From the NCBI GenBank assembly GCA_964412375.1, contig CAYPOD010000008.1, forward strand, positions 1 to 64,000: a DNA stretch of 64,000 nucleotides, given 5' to 3'. A program made the translations under genes and the position numbers. The stretch's first letter is position 1, and every line of letters starts with the position of its first letter. Source of the stretch: CADEDV01 sp964412375 (GTDB lineage Bacteria > Bacteroidota > Bacteroidia > Chitinophagales > Chitinophagaceae). Positions 27,045 through 35,484 of this stretch are shown piece after piece. The notes beneath the pieces were generated by a model that saw only the letters and a program-made list of their open reading frames with translations, ran no database searches and was not told the origin of the DNA.

Positions 27045-28586
27045 TTATAAAGACCTTAAAAATGCCAGCAATGCTTTTTTATCTTCCTCATTGAGGTATA
27101 ATCCAAAACTATGTCCCACTACAGGAAATGACTTGTCAACATTGGGATTGAAGCCCGACGGCATAAAATCATCTTTTAACCTTGCGGGGTTAAACATTTC
27201 TTCCAAACTGGTCACATAACCACTGTGCATCAGTGCTGAACGATTCCAGACGCCGATCAATGAAGGCACTTTGTAATAACCTGTGCCTCGACGGCTATAC
27301 AAAGCAAGACCCGGGTCTGTTTTTACACTAAAATCAATAATGTCATATTTCCCAAAATCTTCTTTTGGCGGAGTGAACCCGGCAGCAGGAGTGAGTTTAT
27401 TGCTGGAATAAAAGGGTGGGGTGTGGCAATCAATACAGGTTTCCTGTTCAAATATTTTCCGGCCTTTAGCAATTAATTCCGGTGAAGCTTTATCGGGATT
27501 GGGTAAAGGTTTTAACGAATAAAGATATTTTGCCAATGCATAGGCCTGTTCATCAGAAAACCTGGTGTAGCGACGTGCAAGAGCACTATCTGGTCTTGGG
27601 TCGGGTTTAAATCCGCCATAGGAATTGGTGAAATCCATTTCCTGGTTCAGTACGGCATATCGCATCACATCGCCAATATCTCTTTGCAGAATAAGACCGG
27701 TGCGGTCAAGATATTTTCTTTCTTTTAGATTGAACAGGTCCGGAATAGTTGTTGGCGATCCAAAAGCACTGCTATGCCGGTGCATCACACCCGGAACGGT
27801 TTTAAGTAAAACATCGGTTGCGTTTCTCCATTCGGGGTTTTTAATGAAATCCTGGCTTGCATGGTTGATCCAGGGAGCTCCAAATAATCCGGTAAAAGCA
27901 CCAGTGATCATAGCATTCGCAGCACTGTCGGACATTTTTGTTTCTTCAACCTGTCCTTTCAAACTACTGCCAAAAATGTCGTCAAAAGGATAATTACCCT
28001 GCCCCCCTTTTAATACCGAACCATCGGGCATCACCTTGTTATGGCAATTGCCGCAGGAAAATGTACCGGCTTCGATGATTCCCTTTTTGCGGACAACTAA
28101 TTTGAAGAAAGGTATGCTGCCATCCTTTGCTACCTGCACATGCATTGAGTTCAGAAATGCCGCCATCCCCTGCAGTTCTTCCAAATTGACTGCACTGTCA
28201 ATAAAACCATCAAAATTCTGCGGCATTTCATAAATGATCTCTCCGGCTTTGATCCAATCTTCCTCTGTTTTCAGTTTGGATGCATCGAAGACAATTTCAG
28301 GTTCTTGTTGCAGCAGCCATTCATAATATCCTTTTGGCTCCCGCCCCGGCATATACATCGTATATGTTTTATAGGCGATCCGTTCGGGTATTTTGTAATA
28401 CGTTTCTTCCGAAATAGGTTCCACATCAATTGTTCTGTCAACAAGGGGCAGGTGTGCAGACTTTAGCTTTTTAATATCCCAAAGTTTAGGAATGCTGTAG
28501 GTGGCCTGTTTGTGAACAGAGAAGCTTAAGATGGCTATCACGGTTCCGATCAGTGCAACAGTCAGAAATGTTTTGTAATATTTCAT
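27045..28586 (-). CDS. Di-haem c-type cytochrome with peroxidase-like C-terminal domain
   Basis: 513 residues. An N-terminal hydrophobic anchor (TFLTVALIGTVIAILSFSV) directs export. Two CXXCH haem sites are present: CGNCH at 178-182 and CIDCH in the C-terminal third (ETCIDCHTPPF). The C-terminal part resembles di-haem cytochrome c peroxidase/MauG-like proteins, with LIGVWNRSALMHSGYVTSLE before a terminal cytochrome helix. The 170-residue N-terminal region is not recognised. It would carry or use electrons in the periplasm; peroxidase activity is uncertain. It is the first gene of the run that contains the two DUF6090 proteins. Confidence 0.82.
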   Translation of the reverse strand: MKYYKTFLTVALIGTVIAILSFSVHKQATYSIPKLWDIKKLKSAHLPLVDRTIDVEPISEETYYKIPERIAYKTYTMYMPGREPKGYYEWLLQQEPEIVFDASKLKTEEDWIKAGEIIYEMPQNFDGFIDSAVNLEELQGMAAFLNSMHVQVAKDGSIPFFKLVVRKKGIIEAGTFSCGNCHNKVMPDGSVLKGGQGNYPFDDIFGSSLKGQVEETKMSDSAANAMITGAFTGLFGAPWINHASQDFIKNPEWRNATDVLLKTVPGVMHRHSSAFGSPTTIPDLFNLKERKYLDRTGLILQRDIGDVMRYAVLNQEMDFTNSYGGFKPDPRPDSALARRYTRFSDEQAYALAKYLYSLKPLPNPDKASPELIAKGRKIFEQETCIDCHTPPFYSSNKLTPAAGFTPPKEDFGKYDIIDFSVKTDPGLALYSRRGTGYYKVPSLIGVWNRSALMHSGYVTSLEEMFNPARLKDDFMPSGFNPNVDKSFPVVGHSFGLYLNEEDKKALLAFLRSL

Positions 28587-28669
28587 ACTTGGGAGTTTGG
28601 TAATTCAATATCTGAAGGAGTCACAGCATACGGATCGTCAGGAAAAAAATTTCAGCAAGGTTCATCAGT

Positions 28670-29911
28670 TTACTTTCGCATCGGCTGCCATTTTTTATAA
28701 GTAGCACTTCGCCATATCCATTCCACAGGACCATAGTTGAAATACTTCAGCCAGATCGTACTGATGATGACCTGCCCGATGAATACAAGAAAGCCAAAAA
28801 GGGTATAATAAACAGGGCCCACCTGGCCTATATAACCCAAACCGGCCCCGAGAAAAACAAAATTCCCTATCAGCGACTGCATGATATAATTGGTAAAAGC
28901 CATCTTTCCGGCAGGGGCCATAAAGGACAGTATTTTTTTACCGCCAGGACTTTTGAATGCCAGCATGAACAGGCCCACATAGGCGAGAGCCAGCGGCACC
29001 ACACCCAGGGCATAGGCAATAGTTTGATAGAAACCATTTGTTTTTAACTGGAAATAATCACTCATATGATTTTGCATGAATCGGGCTAAAAAATAATTGG
29101 CCGGTAAGCCGATGAGCAAGCCGCCGCCGATGACGTAATACAACAGTGTTTTATGCTGCGAAAGATTTTTATAAAAATCAGAACGGCCTATCACATAGCC
29201 CACCATGAACATGCCCAGCACTTTGGGAATACGGCTGCTGAAGAATAAATACTGGTAACGGAAAAAGAAGCCGCTGATATTCATTTTTAGCTGGTCGAAC
29301 CAACTGCCTTCTTTCATCAGTTTCATAAACTCTTCTTCTGTTTCGATATTCATGAGGGCTTCATCCACCCGGATGCTGGTGTCCAGTAATAATTTTGAAG
29401 GATAGTTGAATGCAGGCCAGGTCATCTTCAGCCAGTATAATAAAACGGGAGAAAGAATAAGAATGCCGCCGGTAATGAGGAGTGTCCTGTTTGATAGTTT
29501 TCGTAATGGCAGCAGTATAAAACCAAGCAACGCATAGAAGAATACAATATCACCGGGCCAGATCAGCAAATGCACAGCGCCAAGCAGCAGCATAAAGGAC
29601 AATCTTCTTTTGACAGTCGGCAAAGCATTGATATTATTTGCTGCCGCTCTTTTAAACTGAAGGGCAATGCCCCAGCCAAACAGTAAACTAAAGATGGAAT
29701 AAAATTTTCCTTCGATCAGCATGTGGTGAAGAAAGTTCATGGTATGGTCAGACTCCGGGAGAAGAAACGGGCCTGTATTCTTAGCCTGTTCATTGTACCA
29801 GCTGAAACCGGTTCCGAGGTTGGCGATAAAAATGCCGAGGATGGCAAAACCCCGGAGCACATCCATAAACTTTTCTCTTTCCTGGTTTTGCACCGGGGCC
29901 AATGATTGCAT
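28670..29911 (-). CDS. DUF418 domain-containing membrane protein (YeiB-like), second copy
   Basis: 413 residues with about ten membrane segments. The N-terminal REKFMDVLRGFAILGIFIAN and C-terminal APAGKMAFTNYIMQSLIG plus FNYGPVEWIWRSATYKKW match the DUF418 layout and the plus-strand gene at 5549-6895. It is shorter, mainly because the central charged insert is reduced. Function unknown; membrane location is clear. It starts opposite a 178-bp spacer that holds two short hairpins. Confidence 0.86.
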   Translation of the reverse strand: MQSLAPVQNQEREKFMDVLRGFAILGIFIANLGTGFSWYNEQAKNTGPFLLPESDHTMNFLHHMLIEGKFYSIFSLLFGWGIALQFKRAAANNINALPTVKRRLSFMLLLGAVHLLIWPGDIVFFYALLGFILLPLRKLSNRTLLITGGILILSPVLLYWLKMTWPAFNYPSKLLLDTSIRVDEALMNIETEEEFMKLMKEGSWFDQLKMNISGFFFRYQYLFFSSRIPKVLGMFMVGYVIGRSDFYKNLSQHKTLLYYVIGGGLLIGLPANYFLARFMQNHMSDYFQLKTNGFYQTIAYALGVVPLALAYVGLFMLAFKSPGGKKILSFMAPAGKMAFTNYIMQSLIGNFVFLGAGLGYIGQVGPVYYTLFGFLVFIGQVIISTIWLKYFNYGPVEWIWRSATYKKWQPMRK

Positions 29912-30089
29912 GAAGTATCGTCGTTTTGGTTGAATAAAGGGGTAGTCTGAACAGGAGACGGAAAAGAATGTCAGCTAAATATAACAAGAGCCTGCCGGTT
30001 TTCAAGCAGGCGCCGTGAAAAAATCAGGCAGCCCCGTGACTTCAGTCACAGTCATTAGCTAACCGGCCATTTACATTTACAGGGTGAAT
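29912..30089. other. Intergenic spacer with two short hairpins
   Basis: No gene is seen. A stem GCCTGC (29992-29997) / GCAGGC (30008-30013) and a near-palindrome GTGACTTCAGTCAC (30038-30051) lie between the divergent DUF418 gene and the small membrane protein. A TACATTTA box at 30072-30079 could be a weak -7 element for the latter. Confidence 0.45.
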
Positions 30090-30182
30090 ATGAATAAAGC
30101 CACCCGGTTGCTGATAGTATGTGTGCTGTGTATAGGTATAATTGCGGGAATTGTATTACTGGCAAAGTGGCTTAACAACTAA
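30090..30182 (+). CDS. 30-residue single-helix membrane protein
   Basis: From the ATG at 30090 a 30-residue frame encodes a short basic head (MNKATR), a strongly hydrophobic helix (LLIVCVLCIGIIAGIVLLA) and a short KWLNN tail, ending in TAA. It lies 23 bp upstream of the DUF2892 gene on the same strand. The composition is that of a genuine membrane peptide rather than a chance frame, but there is no recognised family. Confidence 0.5.
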   Translation: MNKATRLLIVCVLCIGIIAGIVLLAKWLNN

Positions 30183-30205
30183 CCGATCAACCAAAAAACA
30201 ACAAT

Positions 30206-30415
30206 ATGAAACCAAACATGGGCGGAGCGGACCGCATCATCCGCATTCTGATTGCAGCCTTATTAGCTTATTTATACTTCAGCGGTACAGTGACTGGCAC
30301 ACCGGGGCTTGTATTGGTAATTGCGGGAGGGGTGTTTGTGCTGACAAGCCTGGTTGGCTTTTGTCCCTTGTATACGCTGGTGGGAGTGAACACCTGTGCC
30401 CGGAAACGGGAGTGA
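30206..30415 (+). CDS. DUF2892 (YgaP-transmembrane-like) protein
   Basis: 69 residues: a short polar head (NMGGADRIIR), two membrane helices (ILIAALLAYLYFS and TPGLVLVIAGGVFVLTSLVG) and the family ending CPLYTLVGVNTCARK. This is the stand-alone form of the transmembrane domain found after rhodanese in YgaP. The two cysteines of the FCPLY and NTCA motifs are conserved. The role is unknown; a link to sulphur or thiol handling has been suggested for YgaP. It probably shares a transcript with the 30-residue protein upstream and ends before a strong hairpin terminator. Confidence 0.88.
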   Translation: MKPNMGGADRIIRILIAALLAYLYFSGTVTGTPGLVLVIAGGVFVLTSLVGFCPLYTLVGVNTCARKRE

Positions 30416-30463
30416 AATAATTGTTGCGTTTGTGCGACAATGGTTGGTTGGTGATTAAATGGC

Positions 30464-30488
30464 GGGGCGGGATGAATAATCCTGCCCC
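30464..30488. terminator. Bidirectional hairpin terminator
   Basis: GGGGCGGGA (30464-30472) pairs with TCCTGCCCC (30480-30488) around a 7-nt loop, one mismatch, between the convergent DUF2892 gene and the gene at 30496. The placement suits a shared terminator; the U-tracts are weak. Confidence 0.6.
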
Positions 30489-30495
30489 GTTCATC

Positions 30496-31041
30496 TTATT
30501 CCTCTTTACTGCTTTTTTCTCCCACAAACCAGTGTTCTTTGTTTTTAAACAGCACATTGAAAGTGGTGAGGGAGCCATAGCAACGGGTAATGTATTGCTG
30601 CAGGTTCACCTTGTCTTCGTCTTCTAATTTTTTATGGCTGTTGATGTTTTGCTCCAGCACCCGCAGGCGGTCACGCAGCATCACGATCTTGTGAAAAAAA
30701 TCGTCAATCGGGATTTCTTTTGGTTTCAGGCTTTTGTCAAATGGCTGCAACAGCATGGTTCCCTTCAGCCACTTATCACCAAGGGGAACAGTTTCTGTAA
30801 CACCGCCCCACAACCGCAGTATTTTCAGCAGTGACCGTTCCACTTCGCTGTGTGTTTCTATTTCTTCGGTTACATTTTCAGGAATGATCTCTTCCAGTTT
30901 GTCATCCGTCTTGTCAATTTCCTTGATGCCATGATTGATGAAAGAAATCAAATAAGTGGCATAACGAACGCCGACGATGACGCCGGGGCCATAGTGCACA
31001 TGCTGCAGCCGGGTGCCGATGCCAAGGGTGGTAGGTTCCAT
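30496..31041 (-). CDS. Conserved hypothetical protein with N-terminal CarD/Tudor-like segment
   Basis: 181 residues, soluble. The start IGTRLQHVHYGPGVIVGV resembles the short SH3/Tudor-like strands of CarD and UvrD-tail proteins (pattern GxRVxHxxYGxGxV), followed by a helical, charged region ending in YITRCYGSLTTFNVLFKNKE. This family is widespread in Bacteroidota but uncharacterised. A nucleic-acid or polymerase-linked role would be a guess from the first 20 residues only. It stands alone between two terminators or gaps. Confidence 0.65.
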   Translation of the reverse strand: MEPTTLGIGTRLQHVHYGPGVIVGVRYATYLISFINHGIKEIDKTDDKLEEIIPENVTEEIETHSEVERSLLKILRLWGGVTETVPLGDKWLKGTMLLQPFDKSLKPKEIPIDDFFHKIVMLRDRLRVLEQNINSHKKLEDEDKVNLQQYITRCYGSLTTFNVLFKNKEHWFVGEKSSKEE

Positions 31042-31125
31042 TTTTTAAGTTTAACGGTTGTAATAAATGCGGGAGAAAATTACTTTTCTTTTTTTATATG
31101 AAGAACAAAGAACGGAGCTAATTCA

Positions 31126-31959
31126 TCAGTATTCCTCTTCTTTCATCCAGGCTTCCGGCGGCAATCCTCTTTTAAACCGGGTGTGGGCAATTTTGATATA
31201 AAGCTGAAAATCGTAATCTGACACAGACTGTATGAATGTATAAGACGGACGATAGACCCGCATGAAACTGTCTAATTCATCCCCTGTCATCATCGTGAGG
31301 CGGCGCACCAGGGCTTTGTTGAAACGGAAATCAACATACTTATCTCTTTCTTCCTGCAGCAATCTTTCCTTGAAGTTCATCATGCTTCGGTTGCGTTTGA
31401 AACGGAACATGTTGATGATCTCATTCAGGTCAAACCCGGCACCGGCGCCATATTGGGGTGTCACGGTCTTCAATCCCGGCTTTTTATAATCAAACACTTT
31501 GGCATAGTCCTGCCGGTTCTGCAAAGAATCGAGCCGGTAATTGCGGGGCCGCACCGTCACTTCTTTCAGCACCGGAATATTCACCTGCAATGAAATATCA
31601 AACTCAAAAGGATTGAAAATTTTCTGCACCGGGAATTTCATGGTGGGTTTGCCCAGGTAACTGAACCAGATAGAATCCCTTTCGGTCACTTCAATTTCAT
31701 AATAACCTTCGGCATTGGTGCTGGTACCCTTGCCGGCAGTGCTGAGTACACTCACCGATTCAAGCGGATAGCTTCTTGAACTATCGTATACTGTTCCCCT
31801 GATCTTATAGGACTGGCCTTGAACAGATGCAGTCATCAGCAAAAAAAGACCAAACAGAATTATATGATAATAAAAGCAGCGCAACGGGTTGATTATTGAC
31901 GGCAAGTAACAAAAGAAATTGCTAACGGATGTATAAAGGTTAACAAGCCTGCGGGGCAA
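31126..31959 (-). CDS. CarboxypepD_reg-like (carboxypeptidase regulatory domain) protein, secreted
   Basis: Up to 277 residues. The start is uncertain: the frame opens at a TTG, and the only ATG near the signal (31836) would cut the hydrophobic core. A start at the TTG near 31884, giving LRCFYYHIILFGLFLL ahead of VQGQ, is more plausible. The signal peptide is followed by the beta-sandwich repeat IRGTVYDSSRSYPLESVSVL with NAEGYYEIEV, as found at the N-terminus of TonB-dependent receptors and adhesins. The rest is a basic helical region without a receptor barrel. It is probably a periplasmic or surface protein of unknown role. Confidence 0.7.
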   Translation of the reverse strand: MPRRLVNLYTSVSNFFCYLPSIINPLRCFYYHIILFGLFLLMTASVQGQSYKIRGTVYDSSRSYPLESVSVLSTAGKGTSTNAEGYYEIEVTERDSIWFSYLGKPTMKFPVQKIFNPFEFDISLQVNIPVLKEVTVRPRNYRLDSLQNRQDYAKVFDYKKPGLKTVTPQYGAGAGFDLNEIINMFRFKRNRSMMNFKERLLQEERDKYVDFRFNKALVRRLTMMTGDELDSFMRVYRPSYTFIQSVSDYDFQLYIKIAHTRFKRGLPPEAWMKEEEY

Positions 31960-31980
31960 CAGGTTTACAAGATTTCCTTT

Positions 31981-32556
31981 TCAACCAGGTAACCTGTTAA
32001 TTAACTGCTCAATTACCCGTGGAAAATGCTCATGTTCCAGTGCCTGCACTCTTTTTGCCAGCGTATCAGCGTTGTCTTCCTGCAGAACAGGACATGTGGC
32101 CTGGAAAATGATGTCGCCGTTATCATAGTGTCCATCCACATAATGTATGCTGATGCCGCTTTCTTTTTCTTTATTATCAATCACAGCCTGGTGCACATGA
32201 TGACCATACATGCCTTTGCCGCCATATTTAGGCAAAAGCGCCGGGTGGATATTGATGATGCGGCCGGGAAATGCTTCAATAAGGCTATCCGGTATTTTCC
32301 AGAGAAACCCGGCCAGCACAATTAGATCAATTTTTTTCTCTTTTAGAAATGGGACATAACCGTCACCGCGGAAAAACTGTTCTTTATCGAGAAAAACGGA
32401 AGGGATAGCATTCGCATCAGCAATGCCGAGCACACCGGCTCCTGGTTTGTTACACAGTACCAGCGACACACGGATCTGCGGATTTAATTTGAAATGGTCA
32501 ATGATCCTGGCGGCGTTGCTGCCTCCCCCGGAGGCGAAAATGGCGATTTGCTTCAT
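31981..32556 (-). CDS. purN: Phosphoribosylglycinamide formyltransferase
   Basis: 191 residues from the ATG at 32556, the normal size for PurN; the longer frame has no family support. It transfers a formyl group from 10-formyl-tetrahydrofolate to GAR in the third step of purine synthesis, in the cytoplasm. Visible motifs are the phosphate-binding loop ASGGGSNAARI, the folate-site block INIHPALLPKYGGKGMYG with the catalytic His, and the catalytic Asp region VDGHYDNGDII. The gene is transcribed divergently from the TPR gene with a 35-bp gap. No other pur gene is in the window. Confidence 0.93.
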   Translation of the reverse strand: MKQIAIFASGGGSNAARIIDHFKLNPQIRVSLVLCNKPGAGVLGIADANAIPSVFLDKEQFFRGDGYVPFLKEKKIDLIVLAGFLWKIPDSLIEAFPGRIINIHPALLPKYGGKGMYGHHVHQAVIDNKEKESGISIHYVDGHYDNGDIIFQATCPVLQEDNADTLAKRVQALEHEHFPRVIEQLINRLPG

Positions 32557-32591
32557 ATTGGTAACAAGGCGCAAAGTTGTAACTTTTCGGC

Positions 32592-33497
32592 ATGAGAAAG
32601 TTTTTGATTTTCCTGTGTTTGCTGTTTTCTTTAAAAATTGTTGCCCAGCCCTCCTGTTTTGAAAATAAATCATACCCTGTGCCGTCTTTAAGCGATGCAG
32701 CCCGGCAACTTTACCAGTCGAAATTTGCTGAAGCGAAAACCAATTATGAAAAAGACAGCACCAGTGCGGATGCCATTATCTGGCTGGGAAGAAGAACAGC
32801 TTACCTGGGTCAATACCATGAAGCGATCGACATTTTCAGCAAAGGCATTCAACTGCACCCGGCCGATGCCCGCTTTTATCGTCACCGCGGTCATCGTTAT
32901 TTAACTCTTCGCTGTCTCGACAAAGCCATTGCCGATTTTGAAAAAGCCGCAACACTTATCAAAGGTAGTCCGGATGAAGTGGAGCCGGATGGATTGCCTA
33001 ATGCACAGAACATTCCCACCAGCACCCTGCATTCCAATATTTGGTATCACCTGGGCCTGTGCTATTATATAAAGGAAGATTATAAGAAGGCACTGGCGGC
33101 CTACAAACGATGCCTGCAGGTTTCAAAAAACAACGATATGTATGTGGCTACCGCCAACTGGTTATATATCACCTTGCGGAAACTGGAAAAGAAAAAAGAA
33201 GCAGCCAAATTGCTCAGGACCATCACAGGTGATATGCCGCTGATCGAAAACAAAGACTATCACCAGGTGCTGTTGCTTTATAAGCATGAAACAGATATTG
33301 CCGACCCGGTGTCCTATCTCAGCGGGTCAAAAGAAAATCTTGGACTGGCCTCTTTTGGATTTGGGCTGGGTAATTATTTATTATTGAAAGACAAAAAAGA
33401 GCAGGCCCGAAAAGTGTTTGAGCTTATCACTGCTTCCAGCCAGTGGGCCGCTTTTGGTTATATTGCCGCCGAAGCTGCGCTGGCAAGATTGAAATAA
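32592..33497 (+). CDS. Secreted TPR protein
   Basis: 301 residues with a signal peptide (MRKFLIFLCLLFSLKIVAQ). At least four TPR-like units are seen, including IIWLGRRTAYLGQYHEAIDI, FYRHRGHRYLTLRCLDKAIA and YHLGLCYYIKEDYKKALAAY. It likely acts as a periplasmic scaffold; no other domain is present. It is divergent from purN and converges with the DUF6787-like gene 16 bp later. Confidence 0.82.
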   Translation: MRKFLIFLCLLFSLKIVAQPSCFENKSYPVPSLSDAARQLYQSKFAEAKTNYEKDSTSADAIIWLGRRTAYLGQYHEAIDIFSKGIQLHPADARFYRHRGHRYLTLRCLDKAIADFEKAATLIKGSPDEVEPDGLPNAQNIPTSTLHSNIWYHLGLCYYIKEDYKKALAAYKRCLQVSKNNDMYVATANWLYITLRKLEKKKEAAKLLRTITGDMPLIENKDYHQVLLLYKHETDIADPVSYLSGSKENLGLASFGFGLGNYLLLKDKKEQARKVFELITASSQWAAFGYIAAEAALARLK

Positions 33498-33513
33498 GAT
33501 TTTGACAAGTGAT

Positions 33514-33825
33514 TTACTGAACCGAACGTCCTTCTGGTTTCCGGTCTTTCACAATCCCCATTTTCGTACCCAGCTTTTTAATATAGCCGGTAAAAAACCG
33601 GAACTGGCCAAAAGGAATGCTGACCAGCAGCACCATCAAAGGCCAGATGATTGTTACCAATAATATATAAATGATTGCCCAAAGCCAATCTTGACCGATC
33701 GCAAGAACATTCATGATCTTTTTTCCTGCAAAACCTGTCAGGCTGCCGCCGATAGCGAAGGTGCAAAGGATAAGAGCCAGCTGCAACCCGCCCACTTTCC
33801 ATTTTTTTTGTAAACGTTCAAACAT
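33514..33825 (-). CDS. DUF6787-like small membrane protein
   Basis: 103 residues: a basic head (MFERLQKKWKV), three hydrophobic helices (LQLALILCTFAIGGSLTGF, WLWAIIYILLVTIIWPLMVL and neighbour), and a basic tail (GTKMGIVKDRKPEG). The pattern KWKVGGLQLALILCTFAIGG matches a Bacteroidota family numbered DUF6787 as far as I recall. Function unknown. It is transcribed away from the act operon. Confidence 0.65.
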   Translation of the reverse strand: MFERLQKKWKVGGLQLALILCTFAIGGSLTGFAGKKIMNVLAIGQDWLWAIIYILLVTIIWPLMVLLVSIPFGQFRFFTGYIKKLGTKMGIVKDRKPEGRSVQ

Positions 33826-34131
33826 AAAGAACCTTGTTTATGGATACCCTGCTTCAATTGCAGGACATATATTGAATAAATGCCTGCAAAAGTCAGCAAA
33901 AAAACATCACAACCGGCCCGGGTTTTCACATCAAAGCTATTTTTGACCAGCATTTACTTTTTTATGACAAACTAATTTTTGCGTTGCAAAATAACCAGTA
34001 TAATTCCGCTGAAATGCAGGCTGGTAGCTGATTAAAAAAAAGTTAAACCACTTGGCGTTTTATTACCCTCGTGGCTTATTTTTGCAGCCGGTTAGAGCTA
34101 TTTATCCACATTTTTCAGATCAATTGCGTCT
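33826..34131. other. 306-bp intergenic region upstream of the act operon
   Basis: No open frame or RNA gene is recognised. Apart from the promoter-like box at 34077-34084, it contains runs of A (34034-34041) and AT-rich sequence without a clear hairpin. It serves the divergent DUF6787-like gene and actA. Confidence 0.5.
34052..34084 (+). promoter_or_regulatory. Putative promoter of the act/cox operon
   Basis: TATTTTTG at 34077-34084 matches the Bacteroidota -7 consensus TAnnTTTG exactly, and TTGG begins at 34052, with 22 bp between TTG and the -7 box, slightly longer than usual. It would give a leader of about 40 nt before actA. Confidence 0.5.
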
Positions 34132-35424
34132 ATGATTCCTTGTAAACCAATCGGCCAAAGACTGACAATACTCTTTCTATCCTTACTTGTTTTTACCATT
34201 AGTAATAATGTGGTTGCCCAGGATATAGCAGCAGGCAAGACCCTGTATATGTCTAAATGTGCCAGTTGCCACAACGTATTTAAAAAATCAACTGGTCCGG
34301 CCTTGGGAGGCTTCCAGGAAAAAGAGAATGGTAAATGGGCAGATATCAAAGAGCTGACAGCATGGATCAAGAATCCTGCTGCATACATGGCCAATGATCC
34401 TTATACAACAGCGCTAAAGAATGAGTATGGCTCCTTGATGCTTGGATTTACGGATATAAAAGAAGAAGAGGTTCTTTCCATTGCTGCATATATAAATGAC
34501 ACATATGCAAAAGGGCAGGGAGGCGGTGACAAGCAAGGAGGCGGAGCTGAGACTGAAACAAAATCTTCCAGCGAAAACGCTGTCATCTTCGGTGTTATTT
34601 CCCTGATCCTTGCCATCATCGCCCTGATACTGATGCAGGTGAACAGCAACCTGAAGAAAATGTCGGATGATGCAGAAGGCATACAGCGTCCGGACCCCGT
34701 CCCTTTTTATAAAAACAAAGTATATATCGCATTGCTGGCCATCTTGTTCTTTGTGGTGGGAGGCTATTATGTTACCAAAGGTGCAATCGGGCTGGGCCGG
34801 CAGAAAGATTACCAGCCGGAGCAACCCATCTATTATTCACATAAGGTTCATGCCGGCATCAACCAGATCAACTGCCTGTACTGTCATGGTTCCGCCATGG
34901 AAGGCAAACATGCCGCCATTCCTTCGGTGAATGTGTGTATGAACTGCCACAAAGCCATCAACACGTATGAGAAAGGGCCCACACTGTATGACGAAGAAGG
35001 CAATGAGATCAATGGTACGGCAGAAATTGCCAAATTATATAAATATGCAGGGTTTGATCCCAATAACCCGAATGCCTGGGATCCTTCTAAAGCCAAACCT
35101 ATCGAATGGGTGAAAATTCACAACCTGCCTGACCATGTTTATTTCAACCACTCACAACACGTAAAAGCAGGTAATGTGCAGTGCCAGACATGCCATGGAG
35201 ACATCACAGCCATGGATGAAGTGAAGCAGGTATCTGAACTGAGTATGGGCTGGTGCATCAATTGTCACCGTGAAACCAAGGTGAATTTTAACTATGACAG
35301 CACCAAAGGCAACAAATTCTACAGCATTTACGAGAAATTTCACAACGATATCAAATCCGGGAAAATGGATAGTGTAACGGTGGAGCATATCGGTGGGCTT
35401 GAATGCCAGAAATGTCACTATTAA
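34132..35424 (+). CDS. actA: Alternative complex III subunit ActA fused to a cytochrome c domain
   Basis: 430 residues with six CXXCH haem sites. The first, CASCH at 43-47, belongs to an N-terminal mono-haem cytochrome c domain behind a signal peptide. Two membrane helices follow (about 148-168 and 195-211). The remaining five, CLYCH, CMNCH, CQTCH, CINCH and CQKCH, form the penta-haem ActA proper. In alternative complex III these haems pass electrons from quinol oxidation towards cytochrome c or the oxidase. The N-terminal fusion is seen in Bacteroidota and may deliver electrons directly to CoxB. It is the first gene of the operon. Confidence 0.93.
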   Translation: MIPCKPIGQRLTILFLSLLVFTISNNVVAQDIAAGKTLYMSKCASCHNVFKKSTGPALGGFQEKENGKWADIKELTAWIKNPAAYMANDPYTTALKNEYGSLMLGFTDIKEEEVLSIAAYINDTYAKGQGGGDKQGGGAETETKSSSENAVIFGVISLILAIIALILMQVNSNLKKMSDDAEGIQRPDPVPFYKNKVYIALLAILFFVVGGYYVTKGAIGLGRQKDYQPEQPIYYSHKVHAGINQINCLYCHGSAMEGKHAAIPSVNVCMNCHKAINTYEKGPTLYDEEGNEINGTAEIAKLYKYAGFDPNNPNAWDPSKAKPIEWVKIHNLPDHVYFNHSQHVKAGNVQCQTCHGDITAMDEVKQVSELSMGWCINCHRETKVNFNYDSTKGNKFYSIYEKFHNDIKSGKMDSVTVEHIGGLECQKCHY

Positions 35425-35457
35425 TCTAATAGCAGCGTAAGCGTTGTTTGAATCCGC

Positions 35458-35478
35458 ATTATCGAATTATCAAATTGG
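35458..35478 (+). repeat. Word repeat in the actA-actB gap
   Basis: ATTATCGAATTATCAAATT runs up to the actB ribosome-binding region: two ATTATC units, the kind of short tandem word seen between many genes in related genomes. It ends 6 bp before the start codon. Confidence 0.5.
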
Positions 35479-35484
35479 AAATAA

